Positions 1 through 9,287 are shown, numbered from the stretch's first letter. The stretch is 64,000 nt of DNA from Teredinibacter haidensis (GCF_014211975.1 NZ_CP060084.1:2356001-2420000), one strand, 5' to 3'. The notes: generated by a model from the sequence alone, not told the origin. Numbers and translations are program-made.

Positions 1-2387
1 CCAACATCAAGAATCAGTGCGACCGTTCCATCGCCAAGAATGGTTGCCCCCGAAACGCCATCCACCCTGCGGTAATTTTGTTCCAGGCTTTTTATGACTA
101 CTTGTTGCTGTGCGAGTAATTCGTCAACTACAATGCCAACTTTTTCACCATCGGACTCTACTACCACGATCAGGGATTGATCGAGATCCTTTGTATCCGG
201 TCGAATAGCGAAAGATTTATAAAGTTCGATAATAGGCACGTAGTCGTCACGCAATTTAAATACATCACATCCTCCGGCAACTTTGCTGATAGATTCCTTT
301 CGACACTGCAGAGATTCAACAATGGAGACCAATGGGAATATATAGGTTTCGTTACCGACGCGAACTAGCTGACCATCTAATATCGCCAGTGTTAACGGTA
401 AGCGGATAGTAATTGTAGAACCTTCATCAATTTTCGATTTTAACTCGACTGTACCGTTCAGAGCCTGAATATTACGTTTTACAACGTCCATACCCACACC
501 ACGGCCAGAGACATCACTCACTGTCTTGGCTGTTGAGAACCCAGGCTGAAATATTAGATCAAACATTTGCTCATCAGAAAAATTTTCTGCTTCTGCTTCC
601 GTCACCACAGATTTTTCGATGGCCTTTATGCGAATCGCCGCTCTATCCAAACCCTTACCATCATCCCTAATTTCAATAACAACATTGCCCCCCTGATGAT
701 AGGCATTTAACGCAATGGAGCCTAAAGCCGGCTTTCCTTTTCCTTCGCGTTCATCAGGAAGTTCAATTCCGTGGTCCACAGCATTGCGCACTAAGTGTAC
801 AAGCGGATCGCCTATTTTTTCCATTACCGTCTTATCAAGTTCAGTCTGCTCACCATGCATTTCCAGATGAATCTGCTTGCCCAAACTTTGCCCAAGATCG
901 CGAACCATGCGGGGGAAACGGCTAAAAGCGAAGCTAATAGGCAACATACGAATACGCATGACGCTTTCCTGAAGCTCGCGCGTGTTCTGCTCGAGTTGAG
1001 TTAATCCTTCTAATAATTTTGGAATGCGCTCCACTTCAAAATCGGTACCCAGCTGGCCGAGCATCGATTGGGTAATGACAAGTTCGCCAACCATATTGAT
1101 CAGATTATCGACCTTGTCGATACCGACACGAATGGAGCCATTTTCTGCTGTTGTTTTTTTTGCCGCGATAGCATTTACTTTTGCCACCACCGGCGTTGTT
1201 GCGGATTGTAAGGGAGGGGATTCTTTGTTTATCTCCACCAACTCAGAGGTTGGTATTTCAGATGATGAGGTGGCAGGCCTCTCAACTTCTCCGTATTCGG
1301 CATTGCCTACAATAGGAGCTTCAGGTTTTTCTTGGTGTTCTTTTGGCACATGAGATCCGAATCGAATATCCAGTTCGGCATCATCCTTAACCCATTCAAA
1401 AACTTCGAGTATCTCATCTTGAGTTATTGATTCCGCGTATAGCTCTATATCCCAATATAGTGCGCATAATTCGTGATCCATCAAATTTAGGGATAAAATA
1501 TTTTCAGTATTCGCCTTTATCTTAAGATCCCCAAGATCTCTCAACGCTCTAAACAAACGCAGAGGCTCGTTTCCCGAACGCAATATATCTTCGGCAGGTC
1601 TAAATGTAATATACCAGCATTTCTGTGGACACTCTTCAACTATAGATAATTCGGATTCATCCTCAACCCACTCAAAGACTTCTTCAATTAACTGCCTTTC
1701 CTTTTCGGTTTCAATTAGAAGGTTCCAACTGAGATAGCAGTTTTCAGGGTCAAGTGTAGCGAAGTTATTGAATTTTCCTGTACAGTTATTTTCTAAAATA
1801 TCGCCCAGATCACTAAGCTCTCGAAACATACGAACAACATCGTTACCCGTTTTCAGTATTCCCACTTCTGGAATAAACGAAATTCGAAATAATCGGATTT
1901 TACCCTCGGGTAATTCTGTAGTGCGCGGAGAAAACACCGCTGTTTCATCGGTGTTTTCAGCGTCGCTTACGAGCGTGATTGGTTGCTGCGTGACGGGCTT
2001 GTTTTCAAGCATAGCCTCGAAAGTATTCTTAAGTTCGACAGAAAGGTTCGTGTGCCCTTCTTCACCAGCCTGTAAAAGCTGAAGCATTTCGCGCATGCAA
2101 TCGACGGACTTTAAACATGTGTTAACATCTTCCGGCCCAAATTTTCTTTTCCCCGAGCGAACCTGATCAAGAATGGTTTCCAGGCCGTGGGTAAATTCAG
2201 AAACTGAAGTAAAACCAAAAGTCGCACTCCCCCCTTTAATGGAGTGTGCGGAACGGAATATGGAGTTTATCGTCTCGTCGTCGATATTATCGGGATCGAG
2301 CTCCATGAGCGCGGCCTCCATAACATCTAACCCTTCGAAACTTTCCTCATAAAAGACCTGGTGAAACTGCGATAGATCAATGGTCAT
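1..2387 (-). CDS. cheA: Chemotaxis histidine kinase CheA (3' end cut by window edge)
   Basis: About 795 residues are visible from an ATG at 2387; the last few residues lie beyond position 1. The N-terminal HPt domain carries the phosphorylated His48 in AHSIKGGSATFGF. Residues about 160-330 hold two similar domains in tandem (each with a F-x-P...G(N/D)...R-x-FR-x-L-x-DLGD signature) where a P2 domain would be expected. A dimerisation segment follows near residue 420, then the HATPase with N box VHLVRNAVDHG, a DDGKGLD G1 box and GRGVGMDVV, and finally a CheW-like domain ending GATILGDGTVALILDV. It would phosphorylate the CheY encoded 85 bases upstream. The role in flagellar chemotaxis is likely, but another Che-type pathway is possible because its receptors and CheW lie outside the window. 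Confidence 0.95.
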   Translation of the reverse strand, partial: MTIDLSQFHQVFYEESFEGLDVMEAALMELDPDNIDDETINSIFRSAHSIKGGSATFGFTSVSEFTHGLETILDQVRSGKRKFGPEDVNTCLKSVDCMREMLQLLQAGEEGHTNLSVELKNTFEAMLENKPVTQQPITLVSDAENTDETAVFSPRTTELPEGKIRLFRISFIPEVGILKTGNDVVRMFRELSDLGDILENNCTGKFNNFATLDPENCYLSWNLLIETEKERQLIEEVFEWVEDESELSIVEECPQKCWYITFRPAEDILRSGNEPLRLFRALRDLGDLKIKANTENILSLNLMDHELCALYWDIELYAESITQDEILEVFEWVKDDAELDIRFGSHVPKEHQEKPEAPIVGNAEYGEVERPATSSSEIPTSELVEINKESPPLQSATTPVVAKVNAIAAKKTTAENGSIRVGIDKVDNLINMVGELVITQSMLGQLGTDFEVERIPKLLEGLTQLEQNTRELQESVMRIRMLPISFAFSRFPRMVRDLGQSLGKQIHLEMHGEQTELDKTVMEKIGDPLVHLVRNAVDHGIELPDEREGKGKPALGSIALNAYHQGGNVVIEIRDDGKGLDRAAIRIKAIEKSVVTEAEAENFSDEQMFDLIFQPGFSTAKTVSDVSGRGVGMDVVKRNIQALNGTVELKSKIDEGSTITIRLPLTLAILDGQLVRVGNETYIFPLVSIVESLQCRKESISKVAGGCDVFKLRDDYVPIIELYKSFAIRPDTKDLDQSLIVVVESDGEKVGIVVDELLAQQQVVIKSLEQNYRRVDGVSGATILGDGTVALILDV

Positions 2388-2472
2388 AGTATATAAACCG
2401 GGATGTTATATCTTTGCCTGCGTAACCGGCGGCTGTCGCTGAACCGAAGCTTTCTTTAGCCGCAAGTAAGTA

Positions 2473-2835
2473 TTAAAGCACTTTACCAATAGTTGCCAAT
2501 AGCTGGTCGGGGTTAAAGGGCTTGACGATCCAGCCTGTTGCTCCGGCGGCTTTGCCCTCACTTTTCTTTTCCGTACCAGATTCGGTGGTCAACATTAGTA
2601 TGGGTGTGAACTTGTAGGCAGGCAGCTGTCGCAATTCTCGAATTAGCGCAATACCATCCATATTTGGCATATTGATATCGGAGATCACAAGATCTACACC
2701 GCTCTCAGCTTTCGCTAATTCTAATGCTTCCACCCCATCGGTCGCTTCGCACACATCGTGTCCTGCTCCCTTCAAAGTAAAACAAACCATTTGTCGCATT
2801 GAGGCAGAATCATCAACAGCGATTATTTTTGCCAT
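2473..2835 (-). CDS. cheY: Single-domain response regulator CheY
   Basis: 120 residues, one receiver domain of normal length and no output domain. The acidic pair is D8-D9, the phospho-acceptor D53 in VISDINMPNMDG, the switch Thr T83 in LMLTTESG and the lysine K105 in VKPF. It lies between the STAS gene and cheA on the same strand, so it is the obvious phosphorylation target of that CheA. The alanine-rich KSEGKAAGATGWIVKPF segment is typical of CheY proteins encoded beside HPt-type CheA kinases. Binding to the flagellar switch protein FliM is the known family role; here it is inferred. Confidence 0.92.
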   Translation of the reverse strand: MAKIIAVDDSASMRQMVCFTLKGAGHDVCEATDGVEALELAKAESGVDLVISDINMPNMDGIALIRELRQLPAYKFTPILMLTTESGTEKKSEGKAAGATGWIVKPFNPDQLLATIGKVL

Positions 2836-2957
2836 ACAGTTATTCTCCAGCTCTCCAGAGTGAGGCAGTATTGAATTGTGATGTCGCCAGTTTTAGGAAC
2901 AATAAACTTCATCGCCATAAACGGTATATTACCCAAAGCCTGCCTGCGCCTGGGAAC

Positions 2958-3242
2958 CTAGTGGATTCCAATCGCAACATCCACTCCCAATAATTTCGCT
3001 GCATTGCAAAGCGTTTGAGAGGGATGATCCCAGGTAACGCTGATCTGCCTTTCGCGCGTTGCTTGCATAAATGCCAACAAAAGCTGCAATCCCGCCGTAT
3101 CTGCTCGCTGTACAGAGCTGGCCTTAAGCACCACAACATCACAATCCTGTTTATCGACTAAGGCTTCAAATTCTTCATGTAAGCCATGAATATGAGCGAT
3201 CGTCAGGTTCTCGGGTAAGTTAAAATTTACTGTCGATGCCAC
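2958..3242 (-). CDS. STAS-domain protein (anti-sigma-factor antagonist type)
   Basis: 94 residues with a GTG start preceded by GAGGT eight bases upstream. The whole protein is one STAS domain. VQRADTAGLQLLLAF matches the signature loop, and T49 occupies the place of the phosphorylated Ser/Thr of SpoIIAA-type antagonists. STAS genes of this size are often found beside cheY-cheA. The protein could act in the Che pathway or as substrate of the PP2C/HATPase regulator at 54701-56404, by analogy with P. aeruginosa HsbA. HsbA is larger and encoded beside flgM/cheR, so orthology is not shown. Family assignment is secure; function is inferred. Confidence 0.85.
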   Translation of the reverse strand: MASTVNFNLPENLTIAHIHGLHEEFEALVDKQDCDVVVLKASSVQRADTAGLQLLLAFMQATRERQISVTWDHPSQTLCNAAKLLGVDVAIGIH

Positions 3243-3805
3243 GCTGGTTACCTCTATTAGCTGGATAATGAACTGACAACATTCATTGTCTTCCTGTGAA
3301 CTTCCCCTTTTAAAGGGTTCCCTTTAGCTGCAGATCAATCCCTGGTAGCGGGCATACTGTGACAAGGTAAAATTCACGGAGCCATGTAAGGCTCATGAGA
3401 CAAGTCAAACTAAGTCTAGCCTGTGTTACCCAAGATGCTAGAAAGTTGAAAAAGCTTTTATCGGCGGGCGGTTGTGTCAAGGTTTTTTAAAATTGTTTCA
3501 TCTAAAAAATACACAGCTGTTTTATTTTTGCTATAAAGCGTCGAAAGCGCATGCAATTGTGTGCTTGAATTATCCTCACCCACACAATCTTTAACGAGTT
3601 TCATAGGACCTATTGAGATAAACATCTGGATATCTTGGCGAGAGCTTGCGAGAATTGATCATTGACGTGCCGATATGTAGTGAATACCACCGTTGTTGTT
3701 CGTCACTATCATTAAACCGATCACGCGTTAATCATTGCCTTTGCAACGAACAGGTTAATAGAATCCCTGTCGGCATTAACAGCCCACTCTAATCTTGGAG
3801 CCATA
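3243..3805. other. Intergenic region between divergent STAS and sensor genes
   Basis: 563 bases without a convincing gene. On the minus strand a GCCGATAA box (3458-3465) with TTGACA upstream (3475-3480) may drive STAS-cheY-cheA. On the plus side a GGAG box five bases before 3806 serves the sensor gene. A CCCCTTTTAAAGGG palindrome-like stretch lies near 3305. No terminator or RNA gene was recognised. Confidence 0.6.
3458..3480 (-). promoter_or_regulatory. Candidate promoter for STAS-cheY-cheA
   Basis: Reading the minus strand, TTGACA is followed after 9 bases by CGCCGATAA. GCCGATAA is a perfect sigma28 -10 box, but the sequence 11 bases upstream (AACCTTGA) matches TAAAGTTT poorly. As a sigma70 promoter, the TTGACA lacks a well-spaced -10. 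It would leave a leader of about 200 bases. Treat as a weak candidate. Confidence 0.3.
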
Positions 3806-5533
3806 ATGTTCAGTCGTTCAGAACAACCCATGCATATTGGTGTAATAACACCCTTTTTACAGGGCGATTACATGGGCGAGATTACTAATCAAATTCGCTA
3901 TATTTGTGAAACTAAACACTACCAATTTAGTGCCATCCGAACCGATAGTTTCGGACACTATAACCTTCCTATTGGCTTGGATCAGCTGGCGGGAGTGATT
4001 GTTCTGCGCAACGCCGCCAACCCCAAGCTCATTGAGAAGATTCAAAATCGCGGCACTCCAGTCATTGCTATCGCACACGACTACTTCCCTCTTGATGTCC
4101 CCGTAGTTACCTGCAACAACAGCCTGGGAGCAGAACTGGCCTTTGAGTTTTTGACCAGCAAAGGACATAAAGAGTTGATGTATGTGGGCGACATAACCCA
4201 ATATGATCTTCGCAAGCGTTACGAACGTTTCAGCGAGCTACAGAAAGAACACAATTTGCCTTACGGTAACGAACAGATAATTTGCGCGCCAGATTCCATT
4301 TTTTCCGGAGGGTTGGCCGCTGGCGAACAATTCCTGCAGAAGGCCTCGCGCTGTACGGGAATATTTTGTGGAGCCGGCAATACCGGAATGGGGTTTATAA
4401 CAAAGCTGGAAGAATGTGGTATTCGCTTCCCCGGAGATCTCGACGTTGTGGCATTTGATGCCATTCGAGCAATGCACGTGCTTACCCCCCAGCTATCCTA
4501 CATTGACCAAAACCTCGACGTGCTTGCCAAACGCTGCATCACCGTTCTCGAAGGGATGATTCACAGTAAAACCACGCCAACAACCGCCATTACCATTGCC
4601 CCTACCCTCTGCGCTGCGAATCCCGAGCGCAATTTGGATCTCGACACGTACGCAAAAGAAAGTCACACCGAAAGCATCCTGAAAAACACCCGCTATACTG
4701 GATCACTGCTCAACCACAGCATTGAGATGACCCAGGATATTGTCTACTCACGACTGGACAAAATCATGAGTGTCGCCCCACTTTTCAGTCAGTTTATGAA
4801 TTTCGGAATTCTCTCCTGCGTCGTCTACGATCGCCATAAACGCACACATTTGCACACTTATAAAATATTTGAAAATACGCAAACGATTTGTATCGCTGAA
4901 AGTGACGAAGACCATACCTGCCTGCCTGAAGCGTTTCCACCTCCAGCCATCCGGGCACAATATAATCAAGAATGGGATTCCTGGGTTCACTTTCCGATTT
5001 TTCGGGAAAAAGAACTCTGGGGAGTACTGAGTTTAGCTGGTGCACGTGATAGAGCCCATTCCGTCAGCAGTTTTTCCAGCTTCACCTGTTTTATAGACAA
5101 CATCGCTTTTGGCTACGCACTATTATTAGAAAACCATTCTTTACGCGAGCAGCTAAAACAATCAGAAGCAGCCTCCCCCAAGATCGGCCTCACGAGTAGA
5201 CGCGGTAGCACACTGCCAAGTTTTGAGTGGGATCTGGAGAAAGGCTCTGTCATTTGGAGCGATCTCGCTCTGGAATTACTGGGATTTACGACAGAGCTGG
5301 AAAAAAACATTTACCGCAGTATGGAAATTTTTGATCGTGTTCACCCGGACGATGACAGTAAATTACGAAAGGAGTTAACCAGTAGTTTATCTAACCTCGG
5401 AAATATGACCACGGCAGCGCGCTTAAAAAATGCTGAGGGGGAGTACTGCCACTACAGTTTTCAGGGGGAAATAATGCATGAAGTAGACGCAAGGGCGGTC
5501 AGTTATCGCTGTTGTCTATCGCTGATTAATTAG
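3806..5533 (+). CDS. LacI-type binding-domain / GAF-like / PAS sensor protein without output domain
   Basis: 575 residues. GGAG five bases before the ATG supports this start. Residues about 10-275 resemble the periplasmic-binding-protein sensor half of LacI/GalR regulators (IGVITPFLQGDY, GVIVLRNAANP, IFCGAGNTGMGF, DLDVVAFD), but there is no N-terminal helix-turn-helix and no signal peptide, so it should be cytoplasmic. Residues about 300-460 look GAF-like (WVHFPIFREKELWGVLSLAG). Residues about 480-575 are a PAS domain with FEWDLEKGSVIWSDLALELLGF and a RVHPDD element. Related marine proteins usually run on into a GGDEF or kinase domain; this one stops after PAS, and the convergent fliJ begins 10 bases later. 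It may signal through protein contacts or be a shortened gene. Ligand unknown. Confidence 0.75.
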   Translation: MFSRSEQPMHIGVITPFLQGDYMGEITNQIRYICETKHYQFSAIRTDSFGHYNLPIGLDQLAGVIVLRNAANPKLIEKIQNRGTPVIAIAHDYFPLDVPVVTCNNSLGAELAFEFLTSKGHKELMYVGDITQYDLRKRYERFSELQKEHNLPYGNEQIICAPDSIFSGGLAAGEQFLQKASRCTGIFCGAGNTGMGFITKLEECGIRFPGDLDVVAFDAIRAMHVLTPQLSYIDQNLDVLAKRCITVLEGMIHSKTTPTTAITIAPTLCAANPERNLDLDTYAKESHTESILKNTRYTGSLLNHSIEMTQDIVYSRLDKIMSVAPLFSQFMNFGILSCVVYDRHKRTHLHTYKIFENTQTICIAESDEDHTCLPEAFPPPAIRAQYNQEWDSWVHFPIFREKELWGVLSLAGARDRAHSVSSFSSFTCFIDNIAFGYALLLENHSLREQLKQSEAASPKIGLTSRRGSTLPSFEWDLEKGSVIWSDLALELLGFTTELEKNIYRSMEIFDRVHPDDDSKLRKELTSSLSNLGNMTTAARLKNAEGEYCHYSFQGEIMHEVDARAVSYRCCLSLIN

Positions 5534-5543
5534 TGCCAAGCAC

Positions 5544-5981
5544 CTAACGACTACTGCGCTGGGTAATCCATTCTTCTACCTGGCGCTGCTCTAGCCGCTC
5601 TCGATCAGCCGCTTCCTCCTTGATGTAGCGCTTCTGTAAATCTTCCAGCGATTGCCGCTTTAAATAACATTTATGCCATTCAGACTGCACCTGCGTCAAC
5701 TGTTGCTCGACGACTGCCACCTGTCGCTTCTGCCCCTCGATCGCCTGCGCCATCTGCTGAAGAAAGGTGCGGGACTCACTGAACTTGGACGCTCGCAAAC
5801 CGCTAATATTGGCCGAGAACGCTTGATTGTAGTGCTGATAATAGTCCTGTAAATCCTGGTAACGCTGTTTTTCTGCAGCCAGTATACCCTGTTGCGAATT
5901 TACCGCGACAGCCACCTTATCCTGCTTTCTTCTAGCCAACTCCACTACCACGTCCATACGCTGCGATCGTTTAATCGCCAT
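5544..5981 (-). CDS. fliJ: Flagellar export chaperone FliJ
   Basis: 145 residues, almost entirely charged coiled-coil, rich in Gln, Lys, Arg and Glu, as in FliJ. The conserved N-terminal pattern is present: basic residues, then ARRKQDKVAVAV, then a long helical hairpin. FliJ is the coiled-coil stalk that links the FliI hexamer to the FlhA export gate. The start codon overlaps the fliI stop as TAATG, so the two are translationally coupled. It is the last gene of the fliE-J run; downstream is the convergent sensor gene. No fliK follows, unlike in Pseudomonas. Confidence 0.9.
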   Translation of the reverse strand: MAIKRSQRMDVVVELARRKQDKVAVAVNSQQGILAAEKQRYQDLQDYYQHYNQAFSANISGLRASKFSESRTFLQQMAQAIEGQKRQVAVVEQQLTQVQSEWHKCYLKRQSLEDLQKRYIKEEAADRERLEQRQVEEWITQRSSR

Positions 5982-7420
5982 TAACGGTTACCTGAGGCCA
6001 GTGGTCGTTGAGCAGGAGATGGGGCCTGTTGCTGCTGTAGTGGCCTTTGTCCTGGATTTGCGCTGGGAGCTGCGCCGCCGCTGCTGCTTTGTAAAACGGC
6101 TTCCAACATTTTTTTGCTTTGCAGAAAATTCGCGGGTTCCGTCATTTTCTGGGAAATAAATTTCTTCAGGTAGGGCTGGCGTTCAATGGCGGCATCAATA
6201 TCCGGGTCCGAACCACGGCTATATGCGCCGATGGCAATTAAATCCCTATTCGCCCGATAGCGAGCCAACAGCTGTTTAAAGCGCTGCGCCTGTAAAAGAT
6301 GCGCCTCATCGACTATATTCGGCATTACCCGGCTGACAGAAGCCTCAATATCAATCGCCGGGTATATCCCCTCTTCCGCCAAGTCCCGTGAGAGCACCAC
6401 ATGTCCATCCAGAATTGCACGAGAGGCATCGGCGATAGGATCTTGCAGATCATCCCCTTCCGTCAGCACCGTGTAAAATGCCGTAATCGAACCGCCACCT
6501 TTATCGGCGTTTCCAGCTCTCTCAACCAGATCGGGTATTTTGGCAAACACACTGGGTGGATAACCCTTGGTCGCGGGCGGTTCACCAATGGCGAGTGAAA
6601 TTTCCCGCTGCGCCTGCGCGAAACGGGTAAGTGAATCCATTAGCAGCAACACGTTTTTACCCTGATCTCGATAATACTCGGCTATGCGTGTTGCCAATTG
6701 CGAAGCGCGCAAACGCATCAGGGGTGCATCGTCCGCTGGCGCGGCTACCACCACTGCGCGGGTTAAACCTTCTTTACCGAGAATATGGTCTACAAACTCC
6801 TTCACCTCGCGACCACGCTCTCCAATTAGCCCCACCACGACAATATCTGCCGTCGTAAACCGGGTCATCATGCCTAAAAGCACACTTTTACCAACACCAC
6901 TTCCGGCAAATAACCCAATGCGCTGCCCCTTGCCAACTGTCAGTAAACTATTAATTGCGCGTATACCCACGTCCAGTGGCTGATCTATGGGATGACGATG
7001 CAGAGGGTTGATAGTACTGGGCTCTAGGTCCACCTTGGCATTGGTATTTACGGCACCCAGTCCGTCGAGGGGCTGACCAATACCATTGAGAATTCGGCCG
7101 CGCAGGTGGTCTCCCATTGAAAGGTTTTTATGCGCGTGAACAGGGACAACACGTGCGCCCGGCTGCAACCCTTCCACTTTTTGAACTGGCATAAGAAAGG
7201 TTTTTTCATTATGAAAACCTACAACTTCAGCCTCCAACTCACGACCATTGCTGAGTAGCACTTTGCACTGGCGCCCGACCGAGACATTCAAACCAACGGC
7301 TTCCAGCGTTAAACCCACCATACGCGTCAGGCGCCCTTGCGCCTCAGGCGTATGGGTCAATGAGTCATAGCGTTGGTATTTTTTTAAGCGTTCCATTACT
7401 GGAGTGGAATGAGTTAGCAT
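5981..7420 (-). CDS. fliI: Flagellum-specific export ATPase FliI
   Basis: 479 residues, normal family length apart from a Gln/Pro/Ser-rich tail of about 35 residues at the C-terminus (SSGGAAPSANPGQRPLQQQQ). Walker A is GSGVGKS (about 173-179) in GLFAGSGVGKSVLLG and Walker B is in VLLLMDSLTRFAQ. GERGREVKEF and PPATKGYPPSVFAKIPDLVERAG are typical of rotary type III ATPases. FliI energises export with FliH and FliJ. ATGA overlap with fliH and TAATG overlap with fliJ show tight coupling. The low-complexity tail is the only oddity. Confidence 0.97.
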   Translation of the reverse strand: MLTHSTPVMERLKKYQRYDSLTHTPEAQGRLTRMVGLTLEAVGLNVSVGRQCKVLLSNGRELEAEVVGFHNEKTFLMPVQKVEGLQPGARVVPVHAHKNLSMGDHLRGRILNGIGQPLDGLGAVNTNAKVDLEPSTINPLHRHPIDQPLDVGIRAINSLLTVGKGQRIGLFAGSGVGKSVLLGMMTRFTTADIVVVGLIGERGREVKEFVDHILGKEGLTRAVVVAAPADDAPLMRLRASQLATRIAEYYRDQGKNVLLLMDSLTRFAQAQREISLAIGEPPATKGYPPSVFAKIPDLVERAGNADKGGGSITAFYTVLTEGDDLQDPIADASRAILDGHVVLSRDLAEEGIYPAIDIEASVSRVMPNIVDEAHLLQAQRFKQLLARYRANRDLIAIGAYSRGSDPDIDAAIERQPYLKKFISQKMTEPANFLQSKKMLEAVLQSSSGGAAPSANPGQRPLQQQQAPSPAQRPLASGNR

Positions 7421-8238
7421 CAGGCATTATCCTGCGCGGGCGCGGGCTCAACATCGGAAACAGGCTGCTCTGTCGAGACAACTTCATCGACGGATTGCAT
7501 ATACTCGGCCAGTCGGCTTTCTATCGAAAAATCCACCAAACTATCGGCCGTCTCCACACGACAACCACCGGTGATAAGGCTATTGTCATCACACAAACGC
7601 CAGCCACGGTGTTCGACCGGAATCACGGTATCCAGTAACTTTGCGTCCTGCTCGTTAACATAGACAGTAATATTTTTGGCTCCAACCGGCAGTGTCTTAA
7701 TCGCCCTGTTTACAAGGTTACTGAGCGTCTCCGGCGAACAGCTTATTTCCGATGCAATTAGGTGTTTCGCCAAGTGCAGAGCCATATCCACAACTAACGT
7801 TTCGAGCTGTTCATCCTGCCCTTGCAACGGCTCCATCAACTGGTTAGCAATACTGCTAATTCTGCGTTTTTCGTCGTCTAGTTTCTGCCGAGTTTCAGTG
7901 TAAGCCTTTTGCTCGCCCAGTTGCTGACCTTTGCTTTCCCCCTGTTTTAAGCCTTTTTCCATTCCTTCTTTAAAACCATCTGCATAGCCCTCCTGTTGAG
8001 CTAGGTCGGCAATCTGCTGTAATTGCTCTGCGGTAGGAGGCTTGGGCTTTTGTTGACGAGGAACATCTTCTACCGTTTCCGAAGCCTTAGCAGCCGCCTT
8101 TTCTCTGGCTTCTCGTTTAGCACTTTTCACTACTTTACGCTTTTCACCAATGCTGGGTAAACTCCAGGCACTAACCACTTCGTTTTTATCAAGTGATTCA
8201 TGAGGGATGCGATTCATCTGTTTGGATACATCAGTCAT
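7420..8238 (-). CDS. fliH: Flagellar assembly protein FliH (ATPase regulator)
   Basis: 272 residues. The middle carries the GxxxG-type repeat helix expected of FliH (QQEGYADGFKEGMEKGLKQG, then ESKGQQLGEQKA), which forms the stator stalk of the export ATPase. The C-terminal part has the conserved LAKHLIASEISCSPETLSNLVNRAI region. The N-terminal 80 residues are basic and variable. FliH binds FliI and anchors it to FliN. The gene starts 5 bases after the fliG stop and its own stop overlaps the fliI start. Confidence 0.92.
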   Translation of the reverse strand: MTDVSKQMNRIPHESLDKNEVVSAWSLPSIGEKRKVVKSAKREAREKAAAKASETVEDVPRQQKPKPPTAEQLQQIADLAQQEGYADGFKEGMEKGLKQGESKGQQLGEQKAYTETRQKLDDEKRRISSIANQLMEPLQGQDEQLETLVVDMALHLAKHLIASEISCSPETLSNLVNRAIKTLPVGAKNITVYVNEQDAKLLDTVIPVEHRGWRLCDDNSLITGGCRVETADSLVDFSIESRLAEYMQSVDEVVSTEQPVSDVEPAPAQDNA

Positions 8239-8243
8239 AGGCT

Positions 8244-9287
8244 TTACAGCATTTCCTCTCCACCGCCACCCAGGTTAATTTCACCGGCATCGGCCATACG
8301 GCGGGCAATAGTAAGAATTTCTTTCTGAGCACCTTCCACTTCAGACACTTTAACCGGCCCTTTCGCATCGAGGTCATCACGCAGAAGTTCGGCAGCACGT
8401 TTAGACATATTGCCAAATATTTTTTCCTGTAGAACTTCGTCTGCACCTTTGAGCGCAAGAATAAGTACATCGGAAGACACTTCTCGCAGCAGTGCCTGAA
8501 TACCCCGGTCGTCCACATCTTTGAGATTTTCGAAGACAAACATAAGATCGGAAATCTGGGTACCCATGTCCTCATCGATTTCACGAATAGAGTCCATAAG
8601 CTCACCGGCAATGGAGCTATCCAGGTTATTAACAATTTCCGCAGCCGTTTTGAATCCACCCATCTCTTTAGTTTGCGATCCCGAACTACCGGAAAATTGT
8701 TTTTCAAGAATATCGTTTAGTTCCTGTAAGGCGCCCGGCTGAACTGTATCCAAAGCCGCTACGCGCATCATGACATCCAACCGTACTTTTTCAGGAAAAT
8801 AACCCAGAACTTCAGCCGCCTGATCCGCATCCAGGTACGCCATAACAATGGCCTGAATTTGTGGGTGCTCATTGCGAATAATGTCGGCAACCGAACGCGC
8901 TTCCATCCACTTAAGGGTATCCAGCCCCGTGGTATTCCCGCCGAGTAAAATACGGTCGATAAGTCCGTTGGCTTTATCCTCACCCAGAGCAGTTACCAGC
9001 ATATTGCGAATATAATTATCGGCACCCATACCCAGGCCCGTCTGAGTACGCACCTCTTCCATAAAATTGTTGAGCACCACTTCCACTTCGTATTGCTGCA
9101 CATTGTTCAGCTGAGCCATAGCCGTACCCAAACGTTGTACCTCTTTAGGCCCCATATGGCGAAGAATTTCCGCTGCGCTTTGTTCACCCAACGTCATCAA
9201 TAAAATTGCGGCCTGATCCGTACGGCTAAGACTGACCGTAGGCTTGCCATCACCTTGAGTAGCGGGGGGGTTAGCCGGTGCATTCAT
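8244..9287 (-). CDS. fliG: Flagellar motor switch protein FliG
   Basis: 347 residues, family length. The N-terminal half contacts FliF and opens with QAAILLMTLGEQSAAEILRHM, the standard signature. The middle domain has the EHPQ motif in RNEHPQIQAIVMAYL. The C-terminal motor domain contains the charged torque helix in DDRGIQALLREVSSDVLILALKGAD. FliG converts ion flow through the stator into rotation and takes the CheY-P signal through FliM (not in this window). The start overlaps the fliF stop as ATGA. Confidence 0.97.
   Translation of the reverse strand: MNAPANPPATQGDGKPTVSLSRTDQAAILLMTLGEQSAAEILRHMGPKEVQRLGTAMAQLNNVQQYEVEVVLNNFMEEVRTQTGLGMGADNYIRNMLVTALGEDKANGLIDRILLGGNTTGLDTLKWMEARSVADIIRNEHPQIQAIVMAYLDADQAAEVLGYFPEKVRLDVMMRVAALDTVQPGALQELNDILEKQFSGSSGSQTKEMGGFKTAAEIVNNLDSSIAGELMDSIREIDEDMGTQISDLMFVFENLKDVDDRGIQALLREVSSDVLILALKGADEVLQEKIFGNMSKRAAELLRDDLDAKGPVKVSEVEGAQKEILTIARRMADAGEINLGGGGEEML

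Noticed and set aside
177..2082. Several plus-strand frames opposite cheA
   Set aside because: All lie antisense to the continuous cheA reading frame and have no protein-like signature.
8231..8707. 158-codon frame inside fliG
   Set aside because: It is a shadow in another frame of the clear fliG coding sequence and is rich in Cys, Arg and Leu.
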